Shown: in pieces, positions 11,462-22,934 of the stretch
How positions within the stretch are numbered: position 1 is the stretch's first letter
Layout: every line of letters begins with the position of its first letter
From: Incumbomyces delicatus
Lineage: Eukaryota > Ascomycota > Eurotiomycetes > Chaetothyriales > Trichomeriaceae
Direction: 5' to 3'
DNA: 64,000 nt
Assembly: GCA_017655985.1 (NCBI GenBank)
Contig: JACJVS010000005.1
Coordinates: forward strand, 2,356,001-2,420,000
Notes under the pieces: model-generated
Seen by the model: the letters and a program-made list of their open reading frames with translations, nothing else
What the model was told of the DNA's origin: nothing
Databases searched by the model: none
Translations under genes and position numbers: made by a program

Positions 11462-12650
11462 CTAGTTTATTATCTTTCGCACTCTATTGCTCTAGTACGG
11501 TATTCTCGCTAATAGATATTAGCCCTCTCCGTCTAGATCGCTCGACGTTAAAACGGGGGACGGTTAGCGACGAGAAGAAGGGGGCAGAGGGAGAGAAGAG
11601 AGGAAAGAAGAGAGAAGAGAAGAAGAACGATCTAGAAGAGAAGAAAAATAGTACGAAGCTACTACTTTCGCGAGTAAGCGAGAAGATAGAAGAGAAATTC
11701 GTATCTTCTAAAAGAGAAGTAGAATCTATAATATATTAGAGAACGTCGATAAGATAGAGTAGTTACTTATATCTAGTTATATCGTTCTTACTAATAAATA
11801 GTCTAAGGCTATTAGATAGCTCTAGTTTAACGTTCTCGATATCGATAGCGATATCCTTAGAGCCCTCGAACTCGTCGTTAAAAAAGAGATCTAGAGATTA
11901 CGAACTCTTCTTTAGCTAGTAAAGAAGGATCTAGTTATTATTTATAGTATTTATCTTCTAGCGATTACGAGTCGCTTAGAGCTCTAAAGATACTACTATC
12001 GAAGCCCGTTAAGCACCGAGGCGAAGCGTACGATTAAAGGCTCGAGCTCTATATCGAATTCTTCTACTAAAAGGGTCGTTAATATTAGAGATAATAAAAA
12101 CGTAAACTACTTACGTTCGAGTCTTAGAAAAGCTAGTATCGCCTTTCGCTTAGACGCGACGTAGGATACGGTCGTACTCGACGACTAAGACGTTAGCTAT
12201 ATCCGTATAATTAGTAGAATAAGCTAAACACGTATAGTCGCTAGAGCTACGATAACGACGATATTTACGACTAGTCTACCGTCTATAGTTAGTTCGTAGA
12301 ACCTCGAAGAGGTCTAACTCTCTATTTACCCTATAACGGATCCGTTAGCTAGTAGTCGACGTAGTAGAACTCGAACTTATAGAGAACGTAGATAACGTTA
12401 ATACTAATTATATAAGAGTATTCTACGCTTTCTCGTAAGTACGAGTTCTCGAGCTATTATTACTAGAAAGTTAGCGATAGAAAGAACGGCTATAACGCCG
12501 ACGATAACGGTACGTATATATTACTAACGTAAATATAGAAAAAGAAGAAAAAAGAAAGGCGAACTTAACCTATAGAAAGTTAAGTAATTCGAGAATCTAA
12601 TAGTAAATCTTTACTCGATACTTACCTTACGATTATACTATAGGCTTTAC
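11462..12650. other. RIPped AT-rich DNA without a recognisable gene
   Basis: It starts with a purine-rich stretch (11560-11660) and continues as TpA-rich, CpA-poor sequence. Fragments of open frame exist on both strands but I recognise no domain. It may be the 5' part of the relic at 13.3-15.6 kb. Confidence 0.5.
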
Positions 12651-12715
12651 TACTAAAAATAGTATATAAGTTGCAAGGTACGGCTTTACTAATAAGTAAA
12701 AAACAATACTAAAAT

Positions 12716-12800
12716 AGCCGAGATTCGAACTCGAAATAAGAGAACTATAGAACTAGATCAATTCTATATATAATACCGCTATACTACTACCCTATACGAA
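12716..12800 (-). pseudogene. tRNA-like relic
   Basis: On the minus strand a canonical T-arm is visible (TCGAG, loop TTCGAAT, CTCGG), followed by a 7-base CTATTTT that could be a 3' acceptor strand. Upstream are an A-box-like TATAGCGGTATTA and a five-base anticodon-type stem (AGAAT/GTTCT, one wobble pair) with a 7-base loop. Loop position 33 is not T and the 5' acceptor strand does not pair, so this is a decayed tRNA or a tRNA-derived short repeat rather than a working gene. Confidence 0.3.
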
Positions 12801-13309
12801 TTTAGAACTAATTGTTCGACGATTAAGATATAAGAATTATAGCGAGTCTCGTACAGTCGTCGTATACTCGATACGCCGAACGAGGACGTTCGGCCTTAAG
12901 GAGAGAAGATAAATTATTGTACGTAAGTCTAAGAAAGGCTGTAAGGCTACTATCGTATAAGTAGTATAAGTTGTAGATAACTTATATATAAGTATTTCGA
13001 GAAGGAGATAAGGTAATAGGAACTTAAGAGTAGTATATAACTTGTATATAACTCGTACGCTATCGAGAAATACTTAAATAGAACTTAAGAGTCTTACCGC
13101 TTAAGCTCCTTAAGCGTTAAGTCTTAATCATAGTAAATACTAGTCACAGTATCCATTAACTGTTCATTATAGCTGGTCTACTAATACCTTTAGCCAGGTA
13201 CTGGGTCTAATATAAATCGAAAATATTAACGACGACTTAGTAGTCGACAGTAATACCCCTTTCGAGAGAAACTTTAAAAGAAGAACTCGAAATATACAGT
13301 TTACGATAA

Positions 13310-15650
13310 TAAATACGATATCTAATAACGATACAGTAAAGGAAAGCTATCGTAAAATATCTTAAAAAGAAAAGATTACGAAGAAGATAGCAATAATAAC
13401 CTTAACGACTTTAACGATCTTAACGACTTACGGTATTAGTACGACGTAGCTACGGTAAGAACGGCGATATATCTTAGATACTATAACGTCTTTTAAATAC
13501 AAGAAAGCCTTATTAAAGGTTATTATAAAGATTAGCGAGATACGTAAGCTATTTAAGAGTATTTACGACTCTAAATCGAAAACGTTAGCTACGTTAGCTC
13601 GAGCTCTACTTTATATTTTATACGTAGAACAGATTTCTATATAGTAATTAAATTATCTTAGAGCTACGTTCTCTAACGTAATAATCGAGAAGCTAAAAGA
13701 GAAGCTTTAAGATCTTAATCTATAAAATATATAAAATACCGTAGACGTATAAGATAAATATAACCTTATAGTAGACTAGGTCGTAGAAGTATTTATAACG
13801 TAATATTAAAAAAAGAATATCTAATTTAGATAGAATACGTCTTACTAAATAAAGAGATCGTTCTTCTCGATACTCTAAATATATATAGGCTTAAGATACA
13901 GTTATAGATTTTCTTTATCTAGAATAATAATCTTTCGGTAAGCTATAAAGGAGCGATTAACTATTTTTAAGGCCTTAAGCCTAAATCCCTACTGCTAACT
14001 TATCTTAGAAAGGGCTAAGTCGAATCGAAAGAAAACCTTCTACGTAAAGCGAATTATAGTAGACTAAAAAGTTCTCTTAATTACGATAAAGTTACTAATT
14101 AGATCGTTCGATAGACATTAAGAAAAAATAATATAAGCCTTAATACTTACGTTAAGAATTAATTTTTAGTAAAGAGTCTATAGAAAGATCTTATAGTCGA
14201 AGTATTATATATAATATATTAACTAACGATATCGGTCTATACTCTAGTCTACGTAAAGGTAGTTACTAGAATTAAAACTCTCTTACTTACTATTAAAGAT
14301 TACGATATCGTACTATTAAAAGATCGTATTTATACAGTAAATAGTACTTAGTACGCCGTAGTCGAATACTTAGTAGTTAGTAAGAATAAGTAAGTAAATA
14401 AAGTAATATAGACTACTAACGCGAATCTTATTCTTTTAGATTACTATAAACTAGTCTACCGATAAGTCGCTAAGTCTCTAAACGAGATAGAATTCTAAAT
14501 CGAAAAGCTAGTCGATCTATATAATTTCTAGCTAGCGAGAATAATTAAGATGCTCGTATATATTATTAAGCTAAATTAGTACTCGTATCTAGTAAACGTA
14601 CGAGTTAAAATAGATTAAAAAGATAAATATCTTTAGTCGATTATCGAATAGAAAATCTTCGCGAGGGCATTTTAAATTAGAATAAAGAACGAAGATAGTA
14701 GCGACTATATAACGTATTTCGAGTAGAACGCCGATTTTAATATAGAATAGATCTATTTTACGAACTAGTCTAAGTAACTTAATATTTATAGCGAGAACGT
14801 AGATATTTAAGATATTCTAAGAGAGATTCGAATTAAGGACCGTATTAAGGTATTACGAGAACTCGTAGAGAAAATCGAACTTAATATTAGAGACCTTACT
14901 AGATAGCTTACTACCGTCTTCGATAAGACGAGATTATTTATAATAACGAACTTCGTTTAAACTAATAAAGATATTATAGACGTAGTAATCTATAAGAACG
15001 ACGATTCGAAGAACTACCTTACGGTAGTTAAAGTTCTCGTTAATTTACTAGAAGAATACCGACGAGAAGATATTATAATAAAGATTAAGAGCGAGTTATT
15101 CGTAGAACTAAACGATAATAAAGACTACTAACGCTAAAATAAAAAGGCTTTAAATGGCTTACGAACGCTATCGTAGTAGAAAATAAGTTATAACGATTAT
15201 TCGACGAGTCTCTAATAGAGATTTAACGTCGCGAGAAGGAACTATTACGACTCGAAGAAGTACTAGTAAAAGAGAGATATAGCAACGTAAGCGATCGTAT
15301 TTAAGAACAAGTTAATATAATAGTATAGGTACGCCTTAAAACTTAATATAGAAAGCGATTACGAACGATCTTAAAAGAAAACTAATTTACCTCGTAATTA
15401 AAAAAAACGAGAGATAAACTAAACGATTCTAAGACTAGAGGTATCTATAGCGAATCTAAACTCCTCTTCGCTAACTCGCGAAGTATATAGTACTGTATTA
15501 TAAGTATAAGAAGAAAGGCGAAGTAGAGATAACGAGTTAGTTATAAATATAAGAAGGAAGTCATTAGCGAAGTATAAATAACGAGTTATAAGGGATTTAG
15601 AGAATAGAAGATTAGCTATAGACGCGACGAGAACGTCGTATATTTAAAAC
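13310..15650 (+). pseudogene. long RIPped coding relic, family not recognised
   Basis: One plus-strand frame reads as protein for about 780 codons if TAA/TAG are taken as former Gln/Trp codons. It includes long stop-poor segments, for example around 14770-15110 with KVLRELVEKIELN and VLVNLLEEYRRED. Near 15490-15560 a repeated YKYKKKG-like pattern is vaguely reminiscent of a decayed zinc knuckle, but I cannot confirm that. No reverse transcriptase, transposase or helicase motif was seen. It most likely derives from a repeated element, because RIP density equals that of the neighbouring retrotransposon. Confidence 0.45.
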
Positions 15651-15719
15651 GTTAAGAGCAGACTGTTACGGCGCAGCTATAGGGCCGTCGTATATGCTTA
15701 AACGAGCTACGGCAGAAGC

Positions 15720-16575
15720 ACGTAGCGTGGATCCGGCGTAGCCGACCTATGTTTTCTCGTAAACATGGCCTCGCCATGTTTTAGATAGTCATTTAACACT
15801 TTCACTTCACGTTTCTCGCTTACTTCGTGCTAGAGCCCTTACACCGACTTTGTCTTCTACGCGGGCGAGTACTAGGTTTTATCCTCGATATTTTAAGCTA
15901 CGGTCAATCGAGTTCCAACAACATATCGAAGGAAAGAGTTTAGCTAAAGCCTACGGCAGCGACGGCGGCGGCGGCAGCAGTAAATGTTACTAGAAGAGAC
16001 TTTAGAGTTCGGAAACTGAATATAATCTAGTGGTACAATTCTTGTTTCGCGAAGTACCTTAAGATGCTCTTCTCCCTGTAGGAACAAACTCCTCTAATAT
16101 AAATATCAGCAGTAAGTCTTCTAATGAAACTAATTCGATTATAGTAGGGATCTCAACGCTGCCGCTAGAGCCAGAAACTATAATCTTAAACTCTAGATTA
16201 ATTAGAGTCTGTCCTATTTAAATAGGCGAATTGTAGGACGGAGTTAAGCTTTACGCTGCATATAAAGTTGTCATTAATTCCTCCTTAACCGAATCACTAA
16301 AGTATAATCCATCCTTAAACAATGCCCTAACCTGCTCTTCGGCTAGTCAGTTAAGAAATTTAGCTAAACTAAAATCGTAGAAGATAGTTCCGAATTACGG
16401 TCTCTATAGCTAATTCAACTACTCGTTTTACCGAGTAAGTCTACTAACGGAGTACTTCTGTACTCTATACTCTAGAGTCTATTGCTTATGTTATTGCTCT
16501 TAAGAAATTAGTTGTCGGTCTACTCGTTTACGAATAAGAGTAGATTCCAGGATAGTCTAAGTAGCGTAATCGTTA
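15720..16575. other. moderately RIPped DNA, no gene seen
   Basis: RIP intensity drops near 15720, where CATGG and CA-containing words reappear. A short CGG/CGGCAG triplet run lies at about 15950-15980. I see no convincing coding frame. Confidence 0.5.
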
Positions 16576-17268
16576 TCAATCCTCCGAGACAACCTTAACA
16601 TTATCGGCGAGAGATCGCTCTAGAAGAGTAATTTCGCTTTCGTTATACTCCGTCTCGTTATATGGCTTTAGCCACAGCCGACCTTTAAAAGACTGATCGT
16701 AGAATCCCGCGTACTCTTAGTCTATTATGTAAACAATACTGCCAGTCTCCGGGTCGTAGAGGATATTATGTTGTTCTAGATCACAGTAATAGAAAATAAA
16801 CGATTGCTTTTACGTCGTAATAGGAGCCTACTTCTTTTCCGAGTATCTCTCCGCTATACGGCGAGGTGGTATTATATCTCCGTTTAGAGATCCGTTGCAG
16901 TTAGACTTAAGAGTCGCTAGCTATAGTAAGACGAGGTCGTTAATATATTTATCAGCGTTTAAAACCGCAGCTGTACGTATACTCTCTAGAAGCTCGTTTA
17001 AGGGAGTGCCGGCGACGTATTTTATGGTTACTAATAGGCTAGTGTGTTCCTTTTTCAGAAATAAGGGCCGTAGCACCGGAATTGTAGTTTTCTCTTTAAC
17101 AAGCCGCAACGCGTAATACTCGTTCTCGATTCTTTCGAAAGACTTCCACGGAGTTGTCAGCTCGCCGCGAGCGTTAATGTTGCGATGAATCTCCGTCTTT
17201 ATAAACGTTTTCGCCTCGTCATCAATGCAATATCGACGTTCATATGTTGACCATTTTGTCTTCGTCAT
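16576..17268 (-). pseudogene. APH/kinase-like phosphotransferase, RIP-inactivated
   Basis: It reads from ATG 17268 to TGA at 16576, about 231 codons. The N-terminal half is open (MTKTKW... through YVAGTPLNELLES). After an in-frame stop at about 16921 the same frame continues to the catalytic part: CDLEQHNILYD (Brenner-type loop, Asp and Asn present) and IID-EYAGFY, where a Trp codon has become a stop. This loop followed by a D-W/E-x-AGF motif is typical of the aminoglycoside-phosphotransferase-like superfamily in fungi. The length would fit a small single-domain member. Stops lie at former Gln or Trp codons, so RIP is the likely cause. The substrate is unknown. The foldback element at 17446-17940 lies just upstream. 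Confidence 0.75.
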
Positions 17269-17445
17269 ATTGTAATTGTAGTGTCATATCACAATTGCGA
17301 TATTTAGTGCGAAAAACCCTAAGGAGTTTCAACAGTGGGAGGTAGCATAAAACCGCCTGCCGCCAAGGCCGTACGGATGACGAAGTATGCCGGCAAGGTC
17401 GCTTTGGCGAATTTCGAAAATTCGGAATTCCGTAACGAAACTTTG

Positions 17446-17940
17446 CACTCACGCAGTTCCCTGAACAATAGGCCAAATCAAGCTGCGATTGTATGTACAT
17501 GATCCTCTCGCCCTAGGCTACTCGCGGATACTAGTATTATACGTTTTGAATATCTTTACGTAGCTGGAGAGGGGCAAAGTTTACGCACCCCTTTCGTAGC
17601 CTTTCGTAGCCTTTCGTGGCCCTGATTATCGCCTAAATTTCGGGGCGCCGATCCTCTATTAAATATTGGCCACATTGGCCTAAATTTTCAATAATCTTCA
17701 GGGAGTGGGGCCTAATTTTAAGTAATAAGGCTGTAAAAGGCTACGATACTCAAGCAATTACCCTCACGCACGTGTATTACAAATTTAGCTGCTCCGCCTA
17801 AACTTTACTCCCCTCTCCAGCTACGTACAGGTACTCAAGACGTATGATACTGGTATCAGCGAGTAGCCCAAAGCGAGAGGATCATTTACATACAATCGCA
17901 GCTTGATTTGGCATATTATTCAGGGAGCTGCCTGGGTGTG
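17446..17940. mobile_element. foldback/MITE-like element with arms of about 140 bp
   Basis: The left arm 17446-17584 and right arm 17800-17940 are inverted copies with few mismatches. They share AAATCAAGCTGCGATTGTAT, GATCCTCTCGC and TAGCTGGAGAGGGG in opposite orientation. The interior holds three copies of CCTTTCGTAG-type decamers near 17600-17630. No coding capacity was seen. Half of a second copy lies at 55835-56022. The superfamily is not identifiable; a clear target duplication was not found. Confidence 0.8.
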
Positions 17941-18122
17941 ATTACCCCTCCTCACCACAATCTTTTCTGCCGACGTCGGACCGCGAAATACTAGCACTAT
18001 CAACCCAAAAAAACAAAGCAATTAAGGCAGCGCCAGCGTAGTATAATGGAAAGACGTGAGGGCGGCATATGTATTGGGAGCTTAGTAAGCCACACACGCT
18101 GCAAGGCATGCAGTTGTACGCC

Positions 18123-18410
18123 TCACGAATTCCTTCTCTTTCTCTTGCTGGCAACAGCACAAGTTCCGCAGCCGCGCCTGCTAGCCTTGCTTCTCATTTG
18201 ACTAGAACGTTGATGGTCAGTGCTTGTTTCACAGATCTTGCAACGAGCCTCACCATATTTGTGTACTTTGGGTGGATGCTGGTTGCAGGCAGGATGCGCG
18301 CATGCCTGTCTGCACTTCCCACCACAACTGGGACAGTCCGACTGTGTTTTGGATACTGCAACTTGACAGTGCATACATTTGGTTTCTTTCTGAGGCGTGA
18401 TAGGCGGCAT
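18123..18410 (-). CDS. small cysteine-rich protein, possible zinc ribbon (95 aa)
   Basis: ORF of 95 codons with Cys pairs in zinc-ribbon spacing: CMHC, CPSCGGKC, then CAHPAC and CKIC, and a basic C-terminus (KRKRR). There is no signal peptide or membrane segment. A TATATATATA run near 18485-18495 lies 75-85 bases upstream and could be its TATA element. The neighbours are the foldback element and low-complexity DNA. It is not a family I can name. The Cys spacing argues for coding, but the ORF is short and overlaps open frames on the other strand, so it may be a fragment of a larger spliced gene. Confidence 0.35.
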   Translation of the reverse strand: MPPITPQKETKCMHCQVAVSKTQSDCPSCGGKCRQACAHPACNQHPPKVHKYGEARCKICETSTDHQRSSQMRSKASRRGCGTCAVASKRKRRNS

Positions 18411-18584
18411 ATTGGATGCGTTCTATTGAGCTGTGATATTCGGGGAGTTATAAAGTCCAATTATTGACAAACACATCGCACGTATATATATATCCATCCC
18501 GTTTTGTGGCATTCGTCGCTCATCCTGCAGAGATGGCGCAGAACTGGACGAGCTGAGGCAGGCCTGAACCAATGGTACACACTC

Positions 18585-18735
18585 ATTTCCCACTGGCCTT
18601 CCCACTGGCCTTTCCACTGGCCTTGCCAGTCACTCTCCCAGTCGCCCACCAACTGGCTTTCCCCTCCGCCCACCCACTCGCTTTCCCAGTCGTCCTCGCG
18701 CTCGTCCGCCCAGTCGTCTTTCCACTCGGTTTCAC
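18585..18735. repeat. degenerate CACTGGCCTTCC-type dodecamer repeat
   Basis: About ten drifting 12-base units (CCCACTGGCCTT, CCAGTCGCCCAC and so on). Open frames on both strands across it are products of the repeat. Confidence 0.7.
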
Positions 18736-18777
18736 AACCGCCTTCTTCGCCATCCTTATTTCTCCGTGGCTGTATGA

Positions 18778-19305
18778 GTGTTCTCTTTCACAATGGCATT
18801 GCCTTTTTCCCCGACGGATGAAATATCACTTTTCAGCGTCGGTTTCACCGTGAAGGATCACATCATCCGACTGAAAGCTGCGGATTGCTTCCTCTCAGTA
18901 CGAAAAGAAATGGAGACGTCGAAAAGGAGGTTTGAAACAATTGAGCCGAAAAGTCTCAGAAAGTCCGTAACACTCTTCTCCAATAGAACACTTCATAGTG
19001 CCTTCCGTAAAATCAATCACGTTCAGCCTCTCGCAGTGACTTCAGCTATGCCACAGACTTCGTGTCCTAGTATCGATAGGAGTTGGGGTTATAGCATTTC
19101 AGTCTTGTCTCGTAGATGTCTCAGGCGGCACCGTTGCTGCCTTAGGGCATCACGTGGTGGCCCCGCGACTACTAGGCAAAGTTGGGCAGTACCAGGACTT
19201 GTGATCCTTACGCAACACCGCAGCCTGGACATTATCAATCACCAGCCGCCGAAGACGAGAGTCATCGAAGTATGGTTGAGAAGGACGCTAAAAGGACGTT
19301 ACTAA
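18778..19305 (+). CDS. hypothetical ORF, 175 aa, doubtful
   Basis: An open frame of 175 codons in non-RIPped DNA between a minisatellite-like stretch and a RIPped block. It has no recognised domain, no hydrophobic segment, and a composition rich in Ser, Arg and Cys near the end. It may be chance or the fringe of the relic that starts at 19361. Confidence 0.2.
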   Translation: MFSFTMALPFSPTDEISLFSVGFTVKDHIIRLKAADCFLSVRKEMETSKRRFETIEPKSLRKSVTLFSNRTLHSAFRKINHVQPLAVTSAMPQTSCPSIDRSWGYSISVLSRRCLRRHRCCLRASRGGPATTRQSWAVPGLVILTQHRSLDIINHQPPKTRVIEVWLRRTLKGRY

Positions 19306-19360
19306 AACCTACAACTGAAGCTGAGCTACTTGCTACGGCGAAAAGAGTTAGCTAGGCTCT

Positions 19361-20130
19361 TTAATGACTGAATAATACATTCCGCTTATACTGAACTCTA
19401 GATTAGGGACGAGGTTGTGGACGGCGAAGTAGAGGCGATTATTGTAAATAACGATAGCGCCGACTGTTTAAAGATAGACTAGACTATAGCTACGAAGTAA
19501 AACCTCTACAGCGTACCTATCGACGCTTTTACAGTTATCGTTAACATTAACTAACGTCGAGGCGCATTTAAAATACACGACGAGAATCGAAATATTATCT
19601 TTATAGACATCGAGGAACTTAAGGGGTATTAAGTCATTATACGCTAGGACAGAAGATGGAAATACTCGGTCGTAGACTCTCTTCGCGTTAGCTATATACT
19701 CTAAAGTACGAACAGCGTCTATATCTCCTTCGACCGGCCTACGATAAACTCTACGGTGTCCCTACGGTCGATTTAAAGGGTGATAAAAGGGGAAGTCTTA
19801 GTATTTAAGGGGTCCGTTAAGATAATACGGCCTTAAATACGACCTAACGCAAGGAAGGTATAAAGCTTATCTAAAAACAGTAAATAGACGTCGTTAGTAA
19901 GAGTTACTAGAATTATCTTCTAGTCGAAGCTGCTACTATTAACTTGTTTATAAGCCCTCGATATCGCGTTAAGACTAGGCGAAACCGTAAGATCGCCGTA
20001 GTCGATACTGTTAAGAGGACGCTCCACGTTATAGCTGAACGCCGTAACGGTAGCGGTAGCGATAATTTCGTCGAGAGGGTACGATTAGAGAAACGAAAGA
20101 GCAATATCGCTTAGTACTTATAAATAGAGT
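19361..20130 (+). pseudogene. RIPped coding relic, family not recognised
   Basis: A single plus-strand frame reads for about 255 codons through some 17 stops, mostly at plausible former Gln or Trp codons. Stop-free pieces include DEVVDGEVEAIIVNN, IHDENRNIIFIDIEELKGY and NAVTVAVAIISSRGYD. Keeping one frame over 770 bases is good evidence for a former gene. I do not recognise the family and see no catalytic motif. Confidence 0.4.
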
Positions 20131-20466
20131 ACGAAATTCTACTAAGCGCAGATTCTACGAATAGTAGGGCTAGGTTAGAGAGCGACGAGCTTTATTATCG
20201 AGAATAAAAGCAGAGTTAAGACGAGAACGTCTAGGCTAACCTTATCGTAAACGGCGATTAAGAAGCTCCGAGCCTTTTTTTATATATAGGCCTACGACTT
20301 ACTAAGTTTTTTAGAGGGAGACCTAGAGCGTAATAGAGTCTTATTCTAGCTATTAAACTTTACTTATATACACATCCTTAGAGGCACAGTCTAGTTATCC
20401 TCGAAGAGCTTACGCTGTGCTTTAAGATTAGGTAAAGTTATCTTAAATTAGGGAACTAGCTATACT

Positions 20467-20636
20467 GAACTAGACTAAACCGAACTAGACTAAATCGAAC
20501 TAGACTAAACCGAACTAGACTAAACCGAACTAGACTAAACCGAACTAGACTAAACCGAACTAAACTAAATCGAACTAAACTGAATCGAACTAAACTAAAC
20601 TAAACTAAACTAAACTAGACTAAACCGAACCGAATA
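20467..20636. repeat. 15-bp minisatellite, unit GAACTAGACTAAACC
   Basis: About eleven units with C/T variation (AAACC or AAATC), consistent with RIP acting on the array. It decays to CTAAACTAAA at the right end. Confidence 0.88.
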
Positions 20637-20639
20637 TAG

Positions 20640-21327
20640 ACGAGAGCCGCTAAGAGCGGAGCGCTATAGTGCCGTACTAGTAACTTTTTAGCCTTATAGA
20701 TACGAACGCTAGCTATTAAGCAACTTTAGATAACCGCTAGATAGCGGCTAAAAGCGGCTATATAAGAGCGGCCTACGGCAGCTATATAATAATCGTAAAG
20801 GCTTATAGAGCTAGATAGCGGCCTTATTCTAAGTATATAAATATAGCTTCTTCTTTATTATAAGAACGAATTTTACGTAAAGAATTATCCTTCTAATAAA
20901 CGCCCTTACTTTATCAGTGTAGAAGTAATTTATCTCGTATATTACCTTTAAATAATTTAGGCGATCGAGGGTCGTAGAGCCTGCTCTGCTCGGTCTGCCT
21001 TAATAACTGGCCCTTTATACTAGATAAGTAACTAACTTAGACGTAACTAGAGTCGAGCAGAAAGCGTTAAACGGGTAATATAGCCGATAAGTATAACTTC
21101 TTCGTATTATCTACCTATTCTAGCAATAGTAACTCTCTAGTTACTGCTTAAGAGAAAACGGTAACGAAGGTTATAAGTAAGCCTTAAGAGAAGCTTTAAA
21201 AACATATTGTTAAAATATCGGGTAAGATAGTACGAAAGAACCGGCGTAAGGGCAGAGAGTATATCGAAGTAGAGATAGAAAGAAAGTCGAAAGTAGAGAG
21301 AGCTTTAGGAAGTAAATAGAGTCTCGA
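20640..21327. other. RIPped AT-rich spacer
   Basis: TpA-rich, with no recognisable coding frame. It separates the minisatellite from the end of the APH relic. Confidence 0.5.
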
Positions 21328-22934
21328 TTAGGCCATTAGCCTATACCTAAGTCGTAGTTATTATAGGTAGTCTTAGTATTACTCTAGCTTCTTCTCTATA
21401 AACTCCTCTATCTCTGCTCTCTAGTAATATGCTACAATACGCTTAAATTAAGCCTCTAGCGTTAAATTCGTAGTATACTCTAATAAAAAGATTCGTTAGA
21501 TATAATTATAGAATAGATTATATATCGCTCGTAGCTCTAGAAAATAGACTATATACTAAGACGTTCCCTTATCGACGGTCTATCTTATAACTTTCGAGAA
21601 GAAACTATCGCCGTATAAGATTATCTCTTCCCTCTTAAACGTCTTTATAAAGCTATTCTACTCGTACGATAACTTCTGCTAATACTCGGTCGTAGTAAAC
21701 TGATCTATATCGCGTCGTATTAGCTAGAAAGGCGAATACTAAGATTCTCTCGGTAAAGCGCACGTTCATTCGAGGTTAATAACTACTGTAATATAGTATT
21801 TCGAGTTAACGAAGAAGTTGCTTTTATGTAAATCTATAATACTTAGACTAAATAGGCCTCTTCGAAGATCTCCTTATATAAAATAATCGCTAACGGCTCG
21901 AAGCGTAGTAATTATAAACATCTAAGTATTAGCGTTACTTTTATTATAAATAGTATTCGGCTAAAGTATAAGTTTAAAGTCTAGATATCGCGTAAGGTCG
22001 CTTATATAGGTATCTATCTAAGAATAAGTAATAGTTCTTTCTATTAATAAAGAGATATCTTCGCGTTCGAGGAGAGATAGATACTTAGTTAGTAGTCGGT
22101 TATTTAGACGAAGTACGCCTATATCGTAAATCGAAAAGAATCTTATTCTCGATAGAGGATAGCGAGCTATATCGAGTATAACTTTTAAAAGACTACTATA
22201 TAGATTTTATTTTTATTCGTAAGAGAAAGGCGACTACTTTTCTAAGAGTATCGACCCTTGCTCTAGCTTAACTAAGTCGATAAGGAGATAGCTAGAAAGA
22301 AGCGAGAAGGAAATTCTATACGATATAAAAGGTATACATCGTTACTAGCCGTAAAGTCGAGCTTAGAGATCCTTATAGAAGTGTATAGCCCGAACGTACT
22401 AAGAAGCGTAAGCGAGAGAAGTAAACTTAGACGAGATAAGTCTTCGAGTCTTCGAAGTAGAAGAAAGGCCTTTCTTACTCGTAGTTTATTTATAAGTCTA
22501 AACCCCTATAGACGTAAGATTAGGACGTTCTTATAGTTACTTAAGATCTACGTATACGTCGCGGCTTTACACCGAACCTTCTCTTCTACGGCGTCTAGCT
22601 TATTAGGCTGTATCAGGCCGTAATAGGGCGTTAATATAAAGGAAAACGGGTATCTAAGTATAAAACGCTGTTTTATATAGCTAACGGCTATCGGTACGCA
22701 GACGTTAAAGCTCCTATAAAGCCACTTCGAGCGTTTAGCGATTGTACATTGCCTATAGCCATCGATATAGTAGAACACGATATCGTTAATCTAGAATCGT
22801 TAAGATTCGAGATAATCTTTAAATACCTCTCTCGATACCGGCTCTTACAGCTTAATAAGCATATTATTATCTTCACCTTCGATCTCGGACCAGGTTAAGG
22901 CCATATTAATGCCTTTCGAGTTACTTAAGCTCAT
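21328..22934 (-). pseudogene. APH-type phosphotransferase, full-length RIP relic
   Basis: The frame starts MSLSNSKGINMALTWSEIEG at 22934 and can be followed for about 535 codons to 21328. Aligned landmarks with the intact gene at 53246-54837 are SFNVCVPIAVSYIK (there SFNLCVPVIVAHLK) and KVRCKAATYT (there KLRCEAATYA). The catalytic stretch reads DLHKSNFFVNSKYYI, followed by VINLE-TCALPRES, where a Trp codon is now a stop. The C-terminal YIVYFLELRAIYNLFY corresponds to FWYVLGLRSPTALYSVFF. The relic keeps the conventional DLHxxN loop. At least fifteen stops are RIP-type. It is clearly a relative of the 53-kb gene but not a recent copy. Confidence 0.82.

Noticed and set aside
18504..18853. Pro/Leu-rich ORFs over the CACTGGCC repeat
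   Set aside because: Low-complexity products of a degenerate dodecamer repeat, overlapping in two frames.
20467..20636. Regularly spaced repeat array considered as CRISPR
   Set aside because: The units are contiguous with no unique spacers, in a eukaryotic context; it is a minisatellite.
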